A stretch of 64,000 bases of DNA from Thermoflavifilum sp. (GCA_023511875.1 JAIMAQ010000001.1:186001-250000); one strand, 5' to 3'. Shown: positions 41,149 to 51,129, counted from the first letter of the stretch. Notes: generated by a model from the letters alone, not told the origin. Program-made: numbers and translations.

Positions 41149-43976
41149 TTGATTTGTAAGGGAATGATCAACTCCCATCGATTATGCATGGCAGGTGAAA
41201 CAGGATCTGTATCGAGCAAATGACTAAATCGTAATGTAATACTCAACGGATATTCATTCCACCAACGCGTATCAGCATTAAGCTCTAATCCAAGAGAGCG
41301 AAAATATTGATGATAATTTTGTTGCTGAAAAAAATATGTTGTTTGGCTGTAATCATAAAAACCATTCAAACGAAGCCGAAGTAAATACATGATACCCGCA
41401 AACCCCCAGTCGGGATAAGCAATAGGCAATTGATAATTGATGCTAAAACGATATACTTGTTTATTATAATAAGGGAGGTTATATCCTCTAGCATAAATAA
41501 AATGATCGGCAAAATTGTATTGATTAGATGTATCTTTTTGCTGAAGAGCTCCTTGCAATAGCAAGCTATGTGTAGGCCATATGCCTGGGAAATAAAGATC
41601 TGCACGCAAATATAGCTGGCGGGCAAACCTTTTCCCCAAAGAATGGCTCCAATTAAGCTGAATGTATTGTGCAATATGCGGTGCTACTTGCTTCTGAGCC
41701 TGAATACGCTGTTGTAAAAATTGAAATCCCAAAGTGAAATATTGAAAACTATATGATGGCATACTTATATGTGCATAAGCAGGATATTGTACGCGCGTAT
41801 AATGAAATGTAGAAAGGGGTAATAACATTCGATAAAACATACGACCAGAGAAATTTAACGGTATTTCTCCCGTAAGCGATGCGGTGGACTCATTCCAATA
41901 AACACGTTGCAAGTTTGCATTCACTGCACTTCTTTGAGCAATATATTGCCCTTGCAACTGCCATATTGAATACCATCCGCCATAAGTGAGTGCGCTACCA
42001 ATAGTATGTGAATATTCATTTCGATTATACACATAATACAAAGAGGAACTGCAAGTGTTTAAAATATTATCCGACAATATCTGAAAACCGATATCCGGAT
42101 CATTGAAAAGAGGCTCCCAACTGTGTACATGAATGAGTTGAAATGCTTTTGGATAACGATTAATGGAATATTTCTCCACATGAACTTCTTGCAATACATT
42201 GGCTTGTTCTTCCTGAATAGCTTTTGGGGCGTAAGCATTTCCTATCTCATCAATCTTTTGCGCATTCAAAGGTGTCCACTGAGTACTATCGAGTGGAAGC
42301 TTCATCAATCGTCTTCCTTTTAAGGTAAACTGGCTATATATTAACCAATGCTGATCGGGAGAAATAGCTGGTGAATAACATCCTGTATTCCCTGAAGTCA
42401 CCCGATAAATTACTCCGCTAGACAATGATAGGGCATAAATTTGTTGAATAGATTCGTATGATCCACTAAAAAATAGCCAATCTCGAGTGATGCAATATTT
42501 TTGAAGAGGATGATAACTAAAAGGTAACACCACCTGAACTTGTTCATCTATTAAATTTTGTCGCACAACACCTGATTTTCCAGTACTGTCGGCAGCAATA
42601 TAATATATTGATTTGCCATCTACAGAAAATTGTGGATAAGCTATCATCGAGTAACTCGAATGAGTAAAGGTATCGATGAGGCTTCCATTACTTGTTTGAA
42701 ATATACACAATTGTGCTTTTTGTTGAGGCGAGATAGAAACCGCTACTATGGAATCGCCACTCGAAGAAAGAGCAGGAGAAAAAAGTTTGGTACGATGGGT
42801 TATTTTTTTTATACGATGATGATGTATGTTGTATACCATTAGCACACCATAATCTTTCCAACCCCATCTTGGATCATTTCGATAACCCACCCACACGATA
42901 TATCCATTTCTCGCAGTAAAGTGTAGATCAGGTACTATGCCAGGGCGTATCAATCGATGTACATGGCCAGCAGTATCGCGCATCGAAATAGTGGCTACTC
43001 GTTTAAAACTATTTTGTACAAACAATAAACTATCGTGTACAAATACTGGATAATCTTGATTTAAATAACGAGAAATTGTATCCGGAAAAACAGCTAATGC
43101 TTGATCTAATGTTGCCGGACGATCTTGCTTCCATAATGTTGAATAATATTGCATTGCATCATGGTAAAAAGGAATCACTCGCTTACCCGTATAATCGTGC
43201 AATGCATGCGAAAACGGATAAAACAAATGCTTATATGCTGCTGCATCATGTGTAACTTTTGCCCACAAGCTATCTCCATATTTTTCTCGACCATAAGCAC
43301 AGAGTAAATAACCAAGTGGATAATGATTGGGAACATCATCGCGATAAGATCCATTACGTAGTTTCATCCAGGAATAAGGAAAATGAGCAGCTGCTAATGC
43401 CCGATAAGCATCAAAAAATGAAGGAAGCCGACCTCTACCTTGAGGAGTAAATGCAGTTTCAGTAAATACCGCATCGCCTTCCCAAAACCAGTTTGGAATA
43501 GCCACGTCGGTTGCAAAGGCTTGCCCAGCTTCACCAAATGCTATTCGCATCAAATGAGAAATACCCACATTAAAATACATGTTTTGCAAAGCGTGTCGAT
43601 ATTCATGTACAGTCAAATAATCGAGCCAAGGCAAACTACCTAATTGATTCATCTGCTGAGGAGGTGTAGTTTGAAATTCTGCCCTAAAAGGTGCTAACAT
43701 CACGTAACCATTGCTTAATATGGTTTGGTTTTGCAAAACGATATTCAACTTTTTTAACTTGCTGCTCATCGACTGGCGATGATATGCATCAATATTTGTC
43801 ACTAATGCTGTAATGCGCTGGGCTTGATCTTCCATGCCTTCGGGGAAAATCACCCGAACTGTGCTGGTGTTGACTTGTTGCCATCGTAAACGAGCAGGAT
43901 CTCCACCAAATATTTGGGCTTGTGCAGAAAATTCCCACAATAGGCCAAACATGATGGCCCAACATATTTTTTTCAT
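41145..43976 (-). CDS. putative zinc peptidase with TolB-like propeller and C-terminal beta-barrel region
   Basis: A 943-residue exported protein (signal peptide 'AIMFGLLWEFSAQA'). Residues 30-260 hold a gluzincin-like motif: HEXXH as 'VHEYRHALQ' (His124, Glu125, His128), with the probable third ligand Glu166 in 'NWFWEGDAVFTE', the pattern of peptidase MA-like domains. Residues about 300-600 contain TolB/WD40-like repeats ('GDSIVAVSISPQQKAQLCIF', 'YPQFSVDGKSIYYIAAD', 'YSPAISPDQHWLIYSQFT'). The last 300 residues are Tyr-rich amphipathic strands, suggesting an outer-membrane barrel. Two ATGs upstream at 43991/43988 are less likely starts. The protease activity and barrel are inferred. Confidence 0.7.
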   Translation of the reverse strand: MKKICWAIMFGLLWEFSAQAQIFGGDPARLRWQQVNTSTVRVIFPEGMEDQAQRITALVTNIDAYHRQSMSSKLKKLNIVLQNQTILSNGYVMLAPFRAEFQTTPPQQMNQLGSLPWLDYLTVHEYRHALQNMYFNVGISHLMRIAFGEAGQAFATDVAIPNWFWEGDAVFTETAFTPQGRGRLPSFFDAYRALAAAHFPYSWMKLRNGSYRDDVPNHYPLGYLLCAYGREKYGDSLWAKVTHDAAAYKHLFYPFSHALHDYTGKRVIPFYHDAMQYYSTLWKQDRPATLDQALAVFPDTISRYLNQDYPVFVHDSLLFVQNSFKRVATISMRDTAGHVHRLIRPGIVPDLHFTARNGYIVWVGYRNDPRWGWKDYGVLMVYNIHHHRIKKITHRTKLFSPALSSSGDSIVAVSISPQQKAQLCIFQTSNGSLIDTFTHSSYSMIAYPQFSVDGKSIYYIAADSTGKSGVVRQNLIDEQVQVVLPFSYHPLQKYCITRDWLFFSGSYESIQQIYALSLSSGVIYRVTSGNTGCYSPAISPDQHWLIYSQFTLKGRRLMKLPLDSTQWTPLNAQKIDEIGNAYAPKAIQEEQANVLQEVHVEKYSINRYPKAFQLIHVHSWEPLFNDPDIGFQILSDNILNTCSSSLYYVYNRNEYSHTIGSALTYGGWYSIWQLQGQYIAQRSAVNANLQRVYWNESTASLTGEIPLNFSGRMFYRMLLPLSTFHYTRVQYPAYAHISMPSYSFQYFTLGFQFLQQRIQAQKQVAPHIAQYIQLNWSHSLGKRFARQLYLRADLYFPGIWPTHSLLLQGALQQKDTSNQYNFADHFIYARGYNLPYYNKQVYRFSINYQLPIAYPDWGFAGIMYLLRLRLNGFYDYSQTTYFFQQQNYHQYFRSLGLELNADTRWWNEYPLSITLRFSHLLDTDPVSPAMHNRWELIIPLQIN

Positions 43977-43993
43977 ACATGAAAGCATCACCT

Positions 43994-44001
43994 CAAATTT
44001 A
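43994..44001 (-). promoter_or_regulatory. candidate -7 box for the propeller/barrel protein gene
   Basis: TAAATTTG on the minus strand matches TAnnTTTG, about 18 bases before the ATG at 43976 and inside the last codons of the ABC gene. No good -33 box. Confidence 0.35.
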
Positions 44002-45483
44002 TGATACGATTTGCGCAGATAGTTTTTTTCGGGCCCATTCTCGTGAATATACGCCTGAATAGGTTATGCGACCATTTTCTAAATATAAAAAATGGGTCAT
44101 ATGAGTAGGAATTTCTTCAAAACGGTGGGTAACATACAGTAAAGTAAAAGCAGGCGATTGGGGAAGATGATCAATGAGTTGCATAAACAATTTTCGATGA
44201 TGTACATCTAATCCTTGGCAAGGTTCATCGAGTATCCATATAGGTGCACGTTGCAACAAAATGCTGATGAGCAAAACCAATCTTTGCTGCCCGCTTGAGA
44301 GTTGTGAAAAAGGTTGATCAGCAAAATCCTCTAATCCGAAATACCGCAAGTATGCCATAGCCGTATCGCGCAAATGAGATGCCATATGGCTAGAAGAGTT
44401 TGATGCGGCATGAAGTATGAGCGATAAGCAAGTTTGCGTAGTTCGGAAATAACTATGCATTTCTGGGGATATATAAGCTATTTGTTTGCGAATATCCCAT
44501 ATCGATTCGCCAGTACCTCTTCGTTTACCCATCCAATAAATAACATTTGCATAAGCTTGAGGATGATCGGTAGTCAATAAGCTGAGCAAAGTAGATTTGC
44601 CTGCTCCGTTTTGTCCACCAATTAACCATCGTTCTCCAGCATTGACTCGCCAGTTGATGTCTTGTAATACCGGCTTATGTGCATATTTCACTTCCACATG
44701 CTGCATATCGATGATCGGTGTTGTGGGTTGAACAGTAAGCACTGGTATGTATGGCAATTGTACGGGTTTAGGTGGGTAAGGGGGAGATAATTGCAAGCAT
44801 TGATCGTATTTCTCATCATGCTCTATCTCCAATGCTTCTATGATCACCGTGGTATCTATTTGCTGAATTCGATGAAGCAGCCATCGCAATTGACTTCTAG
44901 ACGGAGCATCGAGCCCTACAAAAGGAGCATTTAGCAACAACAAAGATGGTTTAACCAGTAAAGCGCGTAAAATCATGCATTTCTTCAATTCCCCATTCGA
45001 TAACTGTTGCAGCGAACGTTGAAGAAGATAAGAGGGAAACAATTGCTGCACTTCAACCAGCTCAGTTAATCGGATATTTAATGCTTCATCTGTCATACCC
45101 AATTGCATCGTGGCATATTCCTGAAGCATATCAATTACGCGTTGCCAACCATGAGTTTGCGATGCATGATAACGTTGTTGATAAAAGGTATCTGGATGAC
45201 GCCACAACAGATCTCCTGCGTGAAAATCTACCCAACCTACCTGATGAGCTGATAAACCCCATGTGGAATGAGAATGATCGGTATCTGAGTGATAAACTAT
45301 TTTTCCTTGTTGAATAGGCAATTTACCGGCAATCGCTTTTAGTATAGTGGTTTTTCCGGAACCATTAGGCCCGGTAATCAGCACCAATTCCCCACGATGC
45401 ACTTGCCAATCCAGATCTCTTACAATGCATTGTTGACCACGATAAATGGTTACTTGTTTAAATCGAAACAATACGTTACTCAT
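43999..45483 (-). CDS. twin ATP-binding cassette protein, ModF/PhrA-like
   Basis: A 494-residue protein with two ABC ATPase domains and no membrane segments. Domain 1 has Walker A 'GPNGSGKTTILKAI' and signature-like 'LSNGELKKCMILRALL'. Domain 2 has 'GGQNGAGKSTLLSLL', 'LSSGQQRLVLLISILL' and Walker B 'IWILDEPCQGLD'. The 'GVYSREWARKKL' tail and insertion 'YWMGKRRGTGESIWDIRKQIAYISPEMH' match ModF/PhrA-type proteins rather than ABC-F translation factors. In E. coli ModF sits in a molybdate operon, but no molybdate gene is here. Instead it starts 4 bases after the nucleoside transporter stop, so the two are one operon. Function is not established. Confidence 0.78.
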   Translation of the reverse strand: MSNVLFRFKQVTIYRGQQCIVRDLDWQVHRGELVLITGPNGSGKTTILKAIAGKLPIQQGKIVYHSDTDHSHSTWGLSAHQVGWVDFHAGDLLWRHPDTFYQQRYHASQTHGWQRVIDMLQEYATMQLGMTDEALNIRLTELVEVQQLFPSYLLQRSLQQLSNGELKKCMILRALLVKPSLLLLNAPFVGLDAPSRSQLRWLLHRIQQIDTTVIIEALEIEHDEKYDQCLQLSPPYPPKPVQLPYIPVLTVQPTTPIIDMQHVEVKYAHKPVLQDINWRVNAGERWLIGGQNGAGKSTLLSLLTTDHPQAYANVIYWMGKRRGTGESIWDIRKQIAYISPEMHSYFRTTQTCLSLILHAASNSSSHMASHLRDTAMAYLRYFGLEDFADQPFSQLSSGQQRLVLLISILLQRAPIWILDEPCQGLDVHHRKLFMQLIDHLPQSPAFTLLYVTHRFEEIPTHMTHFLYLENGRITYSGVYSREWARKKLSAQIVS

Positions 45484-45487
45484 TGTT

Positions 45488-46768
45488 TTACGAGATCAAG
45501 ATACCTGCAATAGTAGCGGAGAGATAAGAAGCTAGCGTGCCACAAATCAATGCCCGAAAGCCAAGCCGTGCTAAATCGGTTCGGCGCGAGGGTTCTAGCT
45601 CGCCAATGCCACCCACTTGAATGGCGATAGAGCTAAAATTAGCAAATCCGCACAAGGCAAAGCTCACAATGACCATGGTTTTCGGATCGAGGGTATCTTT
45701 AATCTTCGATAAATCGAGATAAGCTACAAATTCATTGACCACCATTTTAGTACCCATAAGTGCTCCAGCCGTCTGCGCTTCATGTGCTGGCACTCCCATT
45801 GCCCGTGCAAATACGGAGAATAAGCTACCTAAAATTTGGTTCAGATTGAGTGTATTCACATCGATACCGATGAAACTCAACGAAATGCCAGCTACTGCCA
45901 TCCAATGCCCTAGCCAACCCAAAAACCAATCGGCCAAAGCAATTAATGCGATAAAACCAATTAACATGGCCGTGACATTGAGCCCCACGCGTAAGCCATC
46001 GCTAGCTCCATGCGAAATAGCATCTAGCAAATTGTAGGTATTGCGTTTCACCTCAAGCGTTACCTTGCCTTTGGTTTCCGATGCTTCTGTTTCTGGCCAT
46101 ACGATCTTGGAAATAACCAGTGCTCCTGGTGCTGCCATTAAACTGGCTGCTATCAAATATTGCGCAGGCACACCTAAGGAAATATATACCGCCATTACTC
46201 CCCCCGCAATGGTCGCCATACTACCCGACATAGAAGCCAGCAATTCACTCATCGTCATTCCCTTAATATATGGTTTAATCATGATCTGCGCCTCTACTTG
46301 ACCCACAAAAGCACTAGCCACATTCGACAAGGCTTCGCTTCCGCTCACCCCCATAATCTTATACACCACAAAGGCAATGGCTTTAACGATTCGCTGCATG
46401 ATGCCCAGATGATACGCCATGCTCACCAACACAGCTACAAAAATGATAGTAGGTATGATCTTGAAAAAAAAGATCAAGTTGTTTTCTGGACCAAATACCT
46501 TCGTGAGTAATTCCGAGTTTACCAACGGACCAAAAACAAATGCAGCACCTTTGTCGGCCATATTAAGTAACTTGGTAACATGATCGCCGATCCATGCAAA
46601 GATGGCTTTACCGATGGGCACTTTTAAAATAAATATGGCTAATGCTACCTGCAAAGCCAGCCCACTCAATACCACACGAAGATTAATACGTCTTTTATTG
46701 TTCGACATGAGAAATGCAATTCCCAGGATCAAACCGACTCCTATTAGTCCAGTGAAACGACCAGTCAT
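45488..46768 (-). CDS. concentrative nucleoside transporter, NupC family
   Basis: A 426-residue inner-membrane protein with at least eight hydrophobic segments. Family signatures are 'GKAIFAWIGDHVTKLLNMADKGAAFVFG', 'NVASAFVGQVEAQIMIKPYIKGMTMSELLASMSGSMATIAGG' and 'EFVAYLDLSKI' followed by 'FALCGFANFSSIAIQVGGIG'. CNT transporters import nucleosides with Na+ or H+. The ABC-type ModF-like gene follows after 4 bases and is probably co-transcribed. Confidence 0.93.
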   Translation of the reverse strand: MTGRFTGLIGVGLILGIAFLMSNNKRRINLRVVLSGLALQVALAIFILKVPIGKAIFAWIGDHVTKLLNMADKGAAFVFGPLVNSELLTKVFGPENNLIFFFKIIPTIIFVAVLVSMAYHLGIMQRIVKAIAFVVYKIMGVSGSEALSNVASAFVGQVEAQIMIKPYIKGMTMSELLASMSGSMATIAGGVMAVYISLGVPAQYLIAASLMAAPGALVISKIVWPETEASETKGKVTLEVKRNTYNLLDAISHGASDGLRVGLNVTAMLIGFIALIALADWFLGWLGHWMAVAGISLSFIGIDVNTLNLNQILGSLFSVFARAMGVPAHEAQTAGALMGTKMVVNEFVAYLDLSKIKDTLDPKTMVIVSFALCGFANFSSIAIQVGGIGELEPSRRTDLARLGFRALICGTLASYLSATIAGILIS

Positions 46769-46889
46769 GGGTTACAGAATTAAGCTGGTAAAATAGCATA
46801 TAATTTTTTATTTCCCATCAATCAGCAATCTAACTCGCCCTTTTAGGCAACATAATTGGAGATTTTCTCGATTAAAAGAAAGAAAAAAT

Positions 46890-46897
46890 TAATTTTG
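46890..46897 (+). promoter_or_regulatory. -7 promoter box of the M43 protease gene
   Basis: TAATTTTG matches TAnnTTTG, 12 bases before the ATG at 46910. This supports that start over the in-frame ATG at 46856. No clear -33 box. Confidence 0.5.
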
Positions 46898-46909
46898 TTT
46901 ATAACGAAT

Positions 46910-49090
46910 ATGCGTTTACCCCCTTTACTGTCTTGGCTTCAATTGTCTAGCACTCTCTTCGTGTTGGTTTACGGAAGTATGCATAGCTCCATTGCCTGGT
47001 CTCAACGTAAATGTGGCTTTGATTTAGCCATACGGCAAGCCTTGCAAAAAAATCCACAACTCATCAAAAAGGCTCAGGCTATTGAAGCTGCTATGCAAGC
47101 TTATATGCAACGACCTCATTTGCTACGCACCGATTCGAGCGCTTACCCCGATACGACTGTCGTTATTCCTGTGGTAGTGCACATCGTTTTACCAGATCCC
47201 ACGCAGGTTACAGATACACAAGTGTTTTCACAAATCAATGTACTCAATCAAGATTATCATGCCACAAATCCCGATACAGCCAAGGTTCCAGCCGTATGGA
47301 AACCTATTTTGGGTCATGTTAAATTTGAATATGTCTTAGCCAAACGTACACCCACAGGACTTCCTACAAACGGCATTGACCGTGTGCAGACATCAGTGAC
47401 GACATTTTCTATCAATAATGCTTGCTCGCAAGTAAAGCACGCTAGCTCTGGAGGCGCCAATGCATGGGATACCAAGAGTTATCTCAACATTTGGGTTTGC
47501 AACCTTCCGCAAGGATATTTAGGAGTAACTACCCCGCCAGGTTTATATCCAGCTGATGAAGATGGGGTTGTCATTACCACTAAGGCTTTTGGAGCAGTGG
47601 GCAATCTCGATCCTGAATTCAATCTTGGCCGCACTGCCACACATGAAGTGGGGCACTACTGGAATCTGCTACATCCCTGGGGAGTTTATAGCAGCAATCC
47701 CAACTGCTCGTATGATGATAGTGTTGCCGATACTCCACCTCAGTCGGGCCCTATTTACGGATGTACGACTTTCCCTGCAACCGATAATTGTTCGCCCAAC
47801 CCGCCGGGCGTGATGTTTATGAATTATATGGAATATGTTGACGATAGCTGCATGTATATGTTTACTCAAGGTCAAGTGCAACGCATGTTGGCCTTGCTTT
47901 ACACTTTTCGTTCTTCGCTGCTGAATTCCCAGGGAGCAACTCCTGTACAATTGGAAAAACTTAAGCCGCAACTGTTGCGCATCATTCAACCAATTGGAAA
48001 AATCTGCGACCCTATGGTATCTCCTCAAGTGACGTTACGAAACTATGGATACGATTCACTGTTTACAGCCGATATTGTTTACTATACAGAGGATTCTATT
48101 CCATACAGTTATCATTGGACAGGAAAATTAGGAACCTTCGATTCCATACAAGTGAACTTACCAGCATTTTCTATCGGCATCGGCACACATATCCTCACGG
48201 CTTATGTGCTTCACCCAAATGATAGCCTCAATGGCCAATACAATAGCGATACCATTCGCCAGAGCTTTCATCTCGACCCCATCATTACATCAGATTTTAC
48301 CGAAGGATTTGAAGAAGATACTTTCCCACCACCCTACTGGGAAGTTGTGAATCCCGACAACAGCTACACCTGGGAACATACCAGTGTAGCCAGCCATAGT
48401 GGCCAATATTCTGCAGTCATGCGTAATTTGGATTATATGCAAAATGGGCCCATAGATGATCTCATAAGCCCTGTAATCAATGTGAGCCAGGCCGATTCAG
48501 CATTTCTATTTTTCTATGTGGCCGCAGCCGTACAATCCAATCCTTATGGAAATAATGCATATTGGGACACACTAGAAGTGGTGATTAGTACAAATTGTGG
48601 GCAAACGGGTACTATAGTATACAAAAAATGGGGACGTAATTTGATAACCGATTCTATTCCCACGAGTCAAGAGTTTATACCCACCCCATCACAATGGCGC
48701 CGAGATTCTATTAACCTCACTCCGTTTATCAAACAAGGTAATTTCCAAATCATCTTCCGCAACATCACCAATTTTGAAAACAATATTTATCTCGACGATA
48801 TTCAGTTGGTGACCCGCCCTACCAATCCCAACCTGAAGCGAGATAAGGTGTTGATCGTTCCTAATCCCACCACTGGCGATGTACTGGTGGAATTCCTCAC
48901 GCTTTCTCCCGACCTGCTGGGTGTGGAATTGTTTAACAGCGTAGGTCAATTGTTAGCCCGTTATGCACCCTCATCGGTCATCAATAATCAAATTGCTGTA
49001 CATTTGTTGGGCAAACCTGCTGGAGTATATTTTGTGAAGGTGGTATACCGAGATTATAGCATAGTTAAACGCATTATTAAATTGCCCTAA
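46910..49090 (+). CDS. secreted M43 (pappalysin-like) zinc metalloprotease with type IX secretion tail
   Basis: A 726-residue exported protease. After the signal peptide ('LFVLVYGSMHSSIAWSQ') comes an M43 domain with the zinc motif HEXXHxxGxxH-like 'HEVGHYWNLLH' (His245, Glu246, His249, His255) and a Met-turn region 'GVMFMNYMEYVDDSCMYMF'. A beta-rich region and a jelly-roll/MAM-like domain ('GFEEDTFPPPYWEVVNPDNSYTWEHT', about 465-640) follow. The last 75 residues ('IVPNPTTGDVLVEF', 'GVYFVKVVYRDYSIVKRIIKLP') are a type A T9SS sorting domain, so the protein is probably cell-surface attached or released. Confidence 0.92.
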   Translation: MRLPPLLSWLQLSSTLFVLVYGSMHSSIAWSQRKCGFDLAIRQALQKNPQLIKKAQAIEAAMQAYMQRPHLLRTDSSAYPDTTVVIPVVVHIVLPDPTQVTDTQVFSQINVLNQDYHATNPDTAKVPAVWKPILGHVKFEYVLAKRTPTGLPTNGIDRVQTSVTTFSINNACSQVKHASSGGANAWDTKSYLNIWVCNLPQGYLGVTTPPGLYPADEDGVVITTKAFGAVGNLDPEFNLGRTATHEVGHYWNLLHPWGVYSSNPNCSYDDSVADTPPQSGPIYGCTTFPATDNCSPNPPGVMFMNYMEYVDDSCMYMFTQGQVQRMLALLYTFRSSLLNSQGATPVQLEKLKPQLLRIIQPIGKICDPMVSPQVTLRNYGYDSLFTADIVYYTEDSIPYSYHWTGKLGTFDSIQVNLPAFSIGIGTHILTAYVLHPNDSLNGQYNSDTIRQSFHLDPIITSDFTEGFEEDTFPPPYWEVVNPDNSYTWEHTSVASHSGQYSAVMRNLDYMQNGPIDDLISPVINVSQADSAFLFFYVAAAVQSNPYGNNAYWDTLEVVISTNCGQTGTIVYKKWGRNLITDSIPTSQEFIPTPSQWRRDSINLTPFIKQGNFQIIFRNITNFENNIYLDDIQLVTRPTNPNLKRDKVLIVPNPTTGDVLVEFLTLSPDLLGVELFNSVGQLLARYAPSSVINNQIAVHLLGKPAGVYFVKVVYRDYSIVKRIIKLP

Positions 49091-49116
49091 ACACTCTTGC
49101 ATGAAATCATTGAATT

Positions 49117-50265
49117 ATGGAAACAGATATATTGGCTTTGCTCAAAACCTATCATTTACCTGCATCTATAGAACGAATTGCATATAAAGTAATTGCTGGT
49201 GAACGGCTTACCCCTCAAGAAGGCATTACCTTATTTGAACAAGGAAAAATTAGCTGGCTTGGTGCATTAGCCAACTATGTACGTGAGCGCATGCATGGCA
49301 ACGATACTTTCTTTAATCGCAATGTACATATCGAACCCACCAATGTATGTGTATACAGCTGTAAATTTTGCTCATATTCTCGATTATATAAGCATCGCGA
49401 AGAAGGTTGGGAGCTAAGCTTAGATGAGATGATGGATATCGTGAAACGATACGATGGACAACCCATCACCGAGGTACATATTGTAGGAGGCGTGCATCCT
49501 AAATTGGATTTTTATTTCTTTCGAGAATTGTTGCAACGTATCAAGGCTCATCGGCCAGAAATTCACATCAAAGCATTTACCGCTGTTGAGCTTTATTATA
49601 TGTTTAAAAAAGCTCGGCTATCGATTGAAGAGGGACTCTCCCAATTGAAAGAAGCAGGGCTCAATTCCCTTCCAGGTGGTGGAGCTGAAATTTTTGCACC
49701 TGAGATCAGAAACCAAATCTGCGCAGATAAAGTGGATGCCGAAAACTGGCTTAAGATTCATGAGACTGCCCATCGCCTGGGCATTCCCAGCAACGCCACC
49801 ATGTTGTATGGACATATAGAATCTTATGCTCATCGTATTGATCATATGGAGCGCTTGCGGCAGTTGCAGGATCAAACTGGCGGATTCAATTGTTTTATCC
49901 CCCTCAAATTCCGTAACCAAAACAACGATATGAGCCATGTGCCCGAATGCAGTGTGGTGGAAGATGTAAAGATGTATGCCGTTGCCCGTTTGTATCTGGA
50001 TAATTTTCCCCACCTAAAAGCCTACTGGCCTATGCTGGGGCGCGATATGGCACAAATGATGCTTTCTTTTGGTGTGGACGATCTGGATGGTACTATCGAT
50101 GATTCTACCCGAATTTATTCGATGGCTGGAGCAGAAGAGCAACACCCCGCTATGACTACCGAAGAGATTACCTCATTGATTCGAAAGGCTCATCGTATTC
50201 CCGTAGAACGTAATAGCTTGTATGAAGTGATTAGTCGTTTCGATGAGCCTGTTGAAACAAGTTAA
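49117..50265 (+). CDS. mqnE: aminofutalosine synthase (radical SAM), menaquinone biosynthesis
   Basis: A 382-residue radical SAM enzyme. The cluster Cys triad CxxxCxxC is Cys78, Cys82 and Cys85 in 'EPTNVCVYSCKFCSY'. Other family blocks are 'EVHIVGGVHPKLDFYFF', 'LPGGGAEIFAPEIRNQICADK' and 'NATMLYGHIE'. It fits MqnE, which joins a SAM-derived adenosyl radical to 3-enolpyruvylbenzoate to form aminofutalosine. This points to menaquinone made by the futalosine route. MqnC is similar, but the 'GGGAEIF' region and context of 'MTTEEI' near the end favour MqnE. No other mqn gene is adjacent. Confidence 0.88.
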   Translation: METDILALLKTYHLPASIERIAYKVIAGERLTPQEGITLFEQGKISWLGALANYVRERMHGNDTFFNRNVHIEPTNVCVYSCKFCSYSRLYKHREEGWELSLDEMMDIVKRYDGQPITEVHIVGGVHPKLDFYFFRELLQRIKAHRPEIHIKAFTAVELYYMFKKARLSIEEGLSQLKEAGLNSLPGGGAEIFAPEIRNQICADKVDAENWLKIHETAHRLGIPSNATMLYGHIESYAHRIDHMERLRQLQDQTGGFNCFIPLKFRNQNNDMSHVPECSVVEDVKMYAVARLYLDNFPHLKAYWPMLGRDMAQMMLSFGVDDLDGTIDDSTRIYSMAGAEEQHPAMTTEEITSLIRKAHRIPVERNSLYEVISRFDEPVETS

Positions 50266-50336
50266 CCTTCGTGAAAAACTCATCTGCTAAGTACACCCGT
50301 AGAGGAAGTAAAAAAGCATTCACACATGTATGAAGC

Positions 50337-50990
50337 TTATTGCCATTTTTTGGCATCTTCCAGAAACTTAGCTAAGCCAATATCGGTGAGGGGATGTTTG
50401 AATAAGCCAATCAAAGTATCATATGGACAAGTACAAACATCGGCTCCAGCAGCGGCACATTTTACGATATGCAAAGAACTGCGAATAGATGCAGCCAGCA
50501 CCTGCGTTTCAAAACCTTGAACCGTATAAATCTCCACAATCTGGTCAATCAATTCCAACCCATCCCAATTGATATCATCAATCCGACCGATAAATGGCGA
50601 CACATAACGTGCACCCGCCTTGGCTGCTAAAATGGCCTGCGCCGGCGAAAATACTAGCGTACAATTGGTGGGAATATCATGCTCAGTAAGCCAATGAATA
50701 GCCTTCACCCCATCTTTAATCATGGGGATCTTCACAACAATATTTGGATGAATCTTAGCCAGTTCCTGCGCTTCGGCAATCATGCCCTGAAAATCGGTAG
50801 AAACCACTTCTGCACTCACATCGCCTTTCACCATCTCACATATTTTGCGATAATGCTCAAACACGGCTTGCTTGCCTTTCACCCCTTCCTTTGCCATCAG
50901 CGATGGATTGGTAGTGACGCCATCTAATATACCTAATTCATTGATTTCTCTGATTTGATCCAGATTTGCTGTATCGATAAAAAATTTCAT
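50337..50990 (-). CDS. transaldolase / fructose-6-phosphate aldolase-like
   Basis: A 217-residue short transaldolase (TalC/Fsa class). It starts 'MKFFIDTANLDQIREINELGILDGVTTNPSLMAKEG' at 50990; a longer frame to 51050 runs into the SRP RNA and is rejected. The Schiff-base Lys is in 'NIVVKIPMIKDGVKAIH', and 'NCTLVFSPAQAILAAKAGARYVSPFIGRIDD' is the family signature. Short members work either as transaldolase in the pentose phosphate path or as fructose-6-phosphate aldolase; the sequence does not settle it. It is convergent with mqnE. Confidence 0.93.
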   Translation of the reverse strand: MKFFIDTANLDQIREINELGILDGVTTNPSLMAKEGVKGKQAVFEHYRKICEMVKGDVSAEVVSTDFQGMIAEAQELAKIHPNIVVKIPMIKDGVKAIHWLTEHDIPTNCTLVFSPAQAILAAKAGARYVSPFIGRIDDINWDGLELIDQIVEIYTVQGFETQVLAASIRSSLHIVKCAAAGADVCTCPYDTLIGLFKHPLTDIGLAKFLEDAKKWQ

Positions 50991-51029
50991 GAACAAGAGA
51001 TTTAATGTAAAACAACAAAGGAAAAAAAT

Positions 51030-51124
51030 GGCAAGTTGCTTACATCGCACCGCTGCGACCGCCTACCCTTGCTGCATTCCTGCCCTGGGGGAGTTCAGCA
51101 GGAGCTGGTCGTGTAAGTCTTGCC
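51030..51124 (-). ncRNA. ffs: signal recognition particle RNA (small, 4.5S-type)
   Basis: On the minus strand the conserved helix 8 core is visible: 'CCCCCAGGGCAGGAATGCAG' leading into 'CAAGGG', with the SRP54-binding GGAA-like region. The outer stem is made by GGCAAG at 51124-51119 and CTTGCC at 51035-51030, plus CTTACA/TGTAAG. This is about 95 bases, the size of small bacterial SRP RNA. A -7 promoter box is just upstream. Confidence 0.88.
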
Positions 51125-51129
51125 ATATG

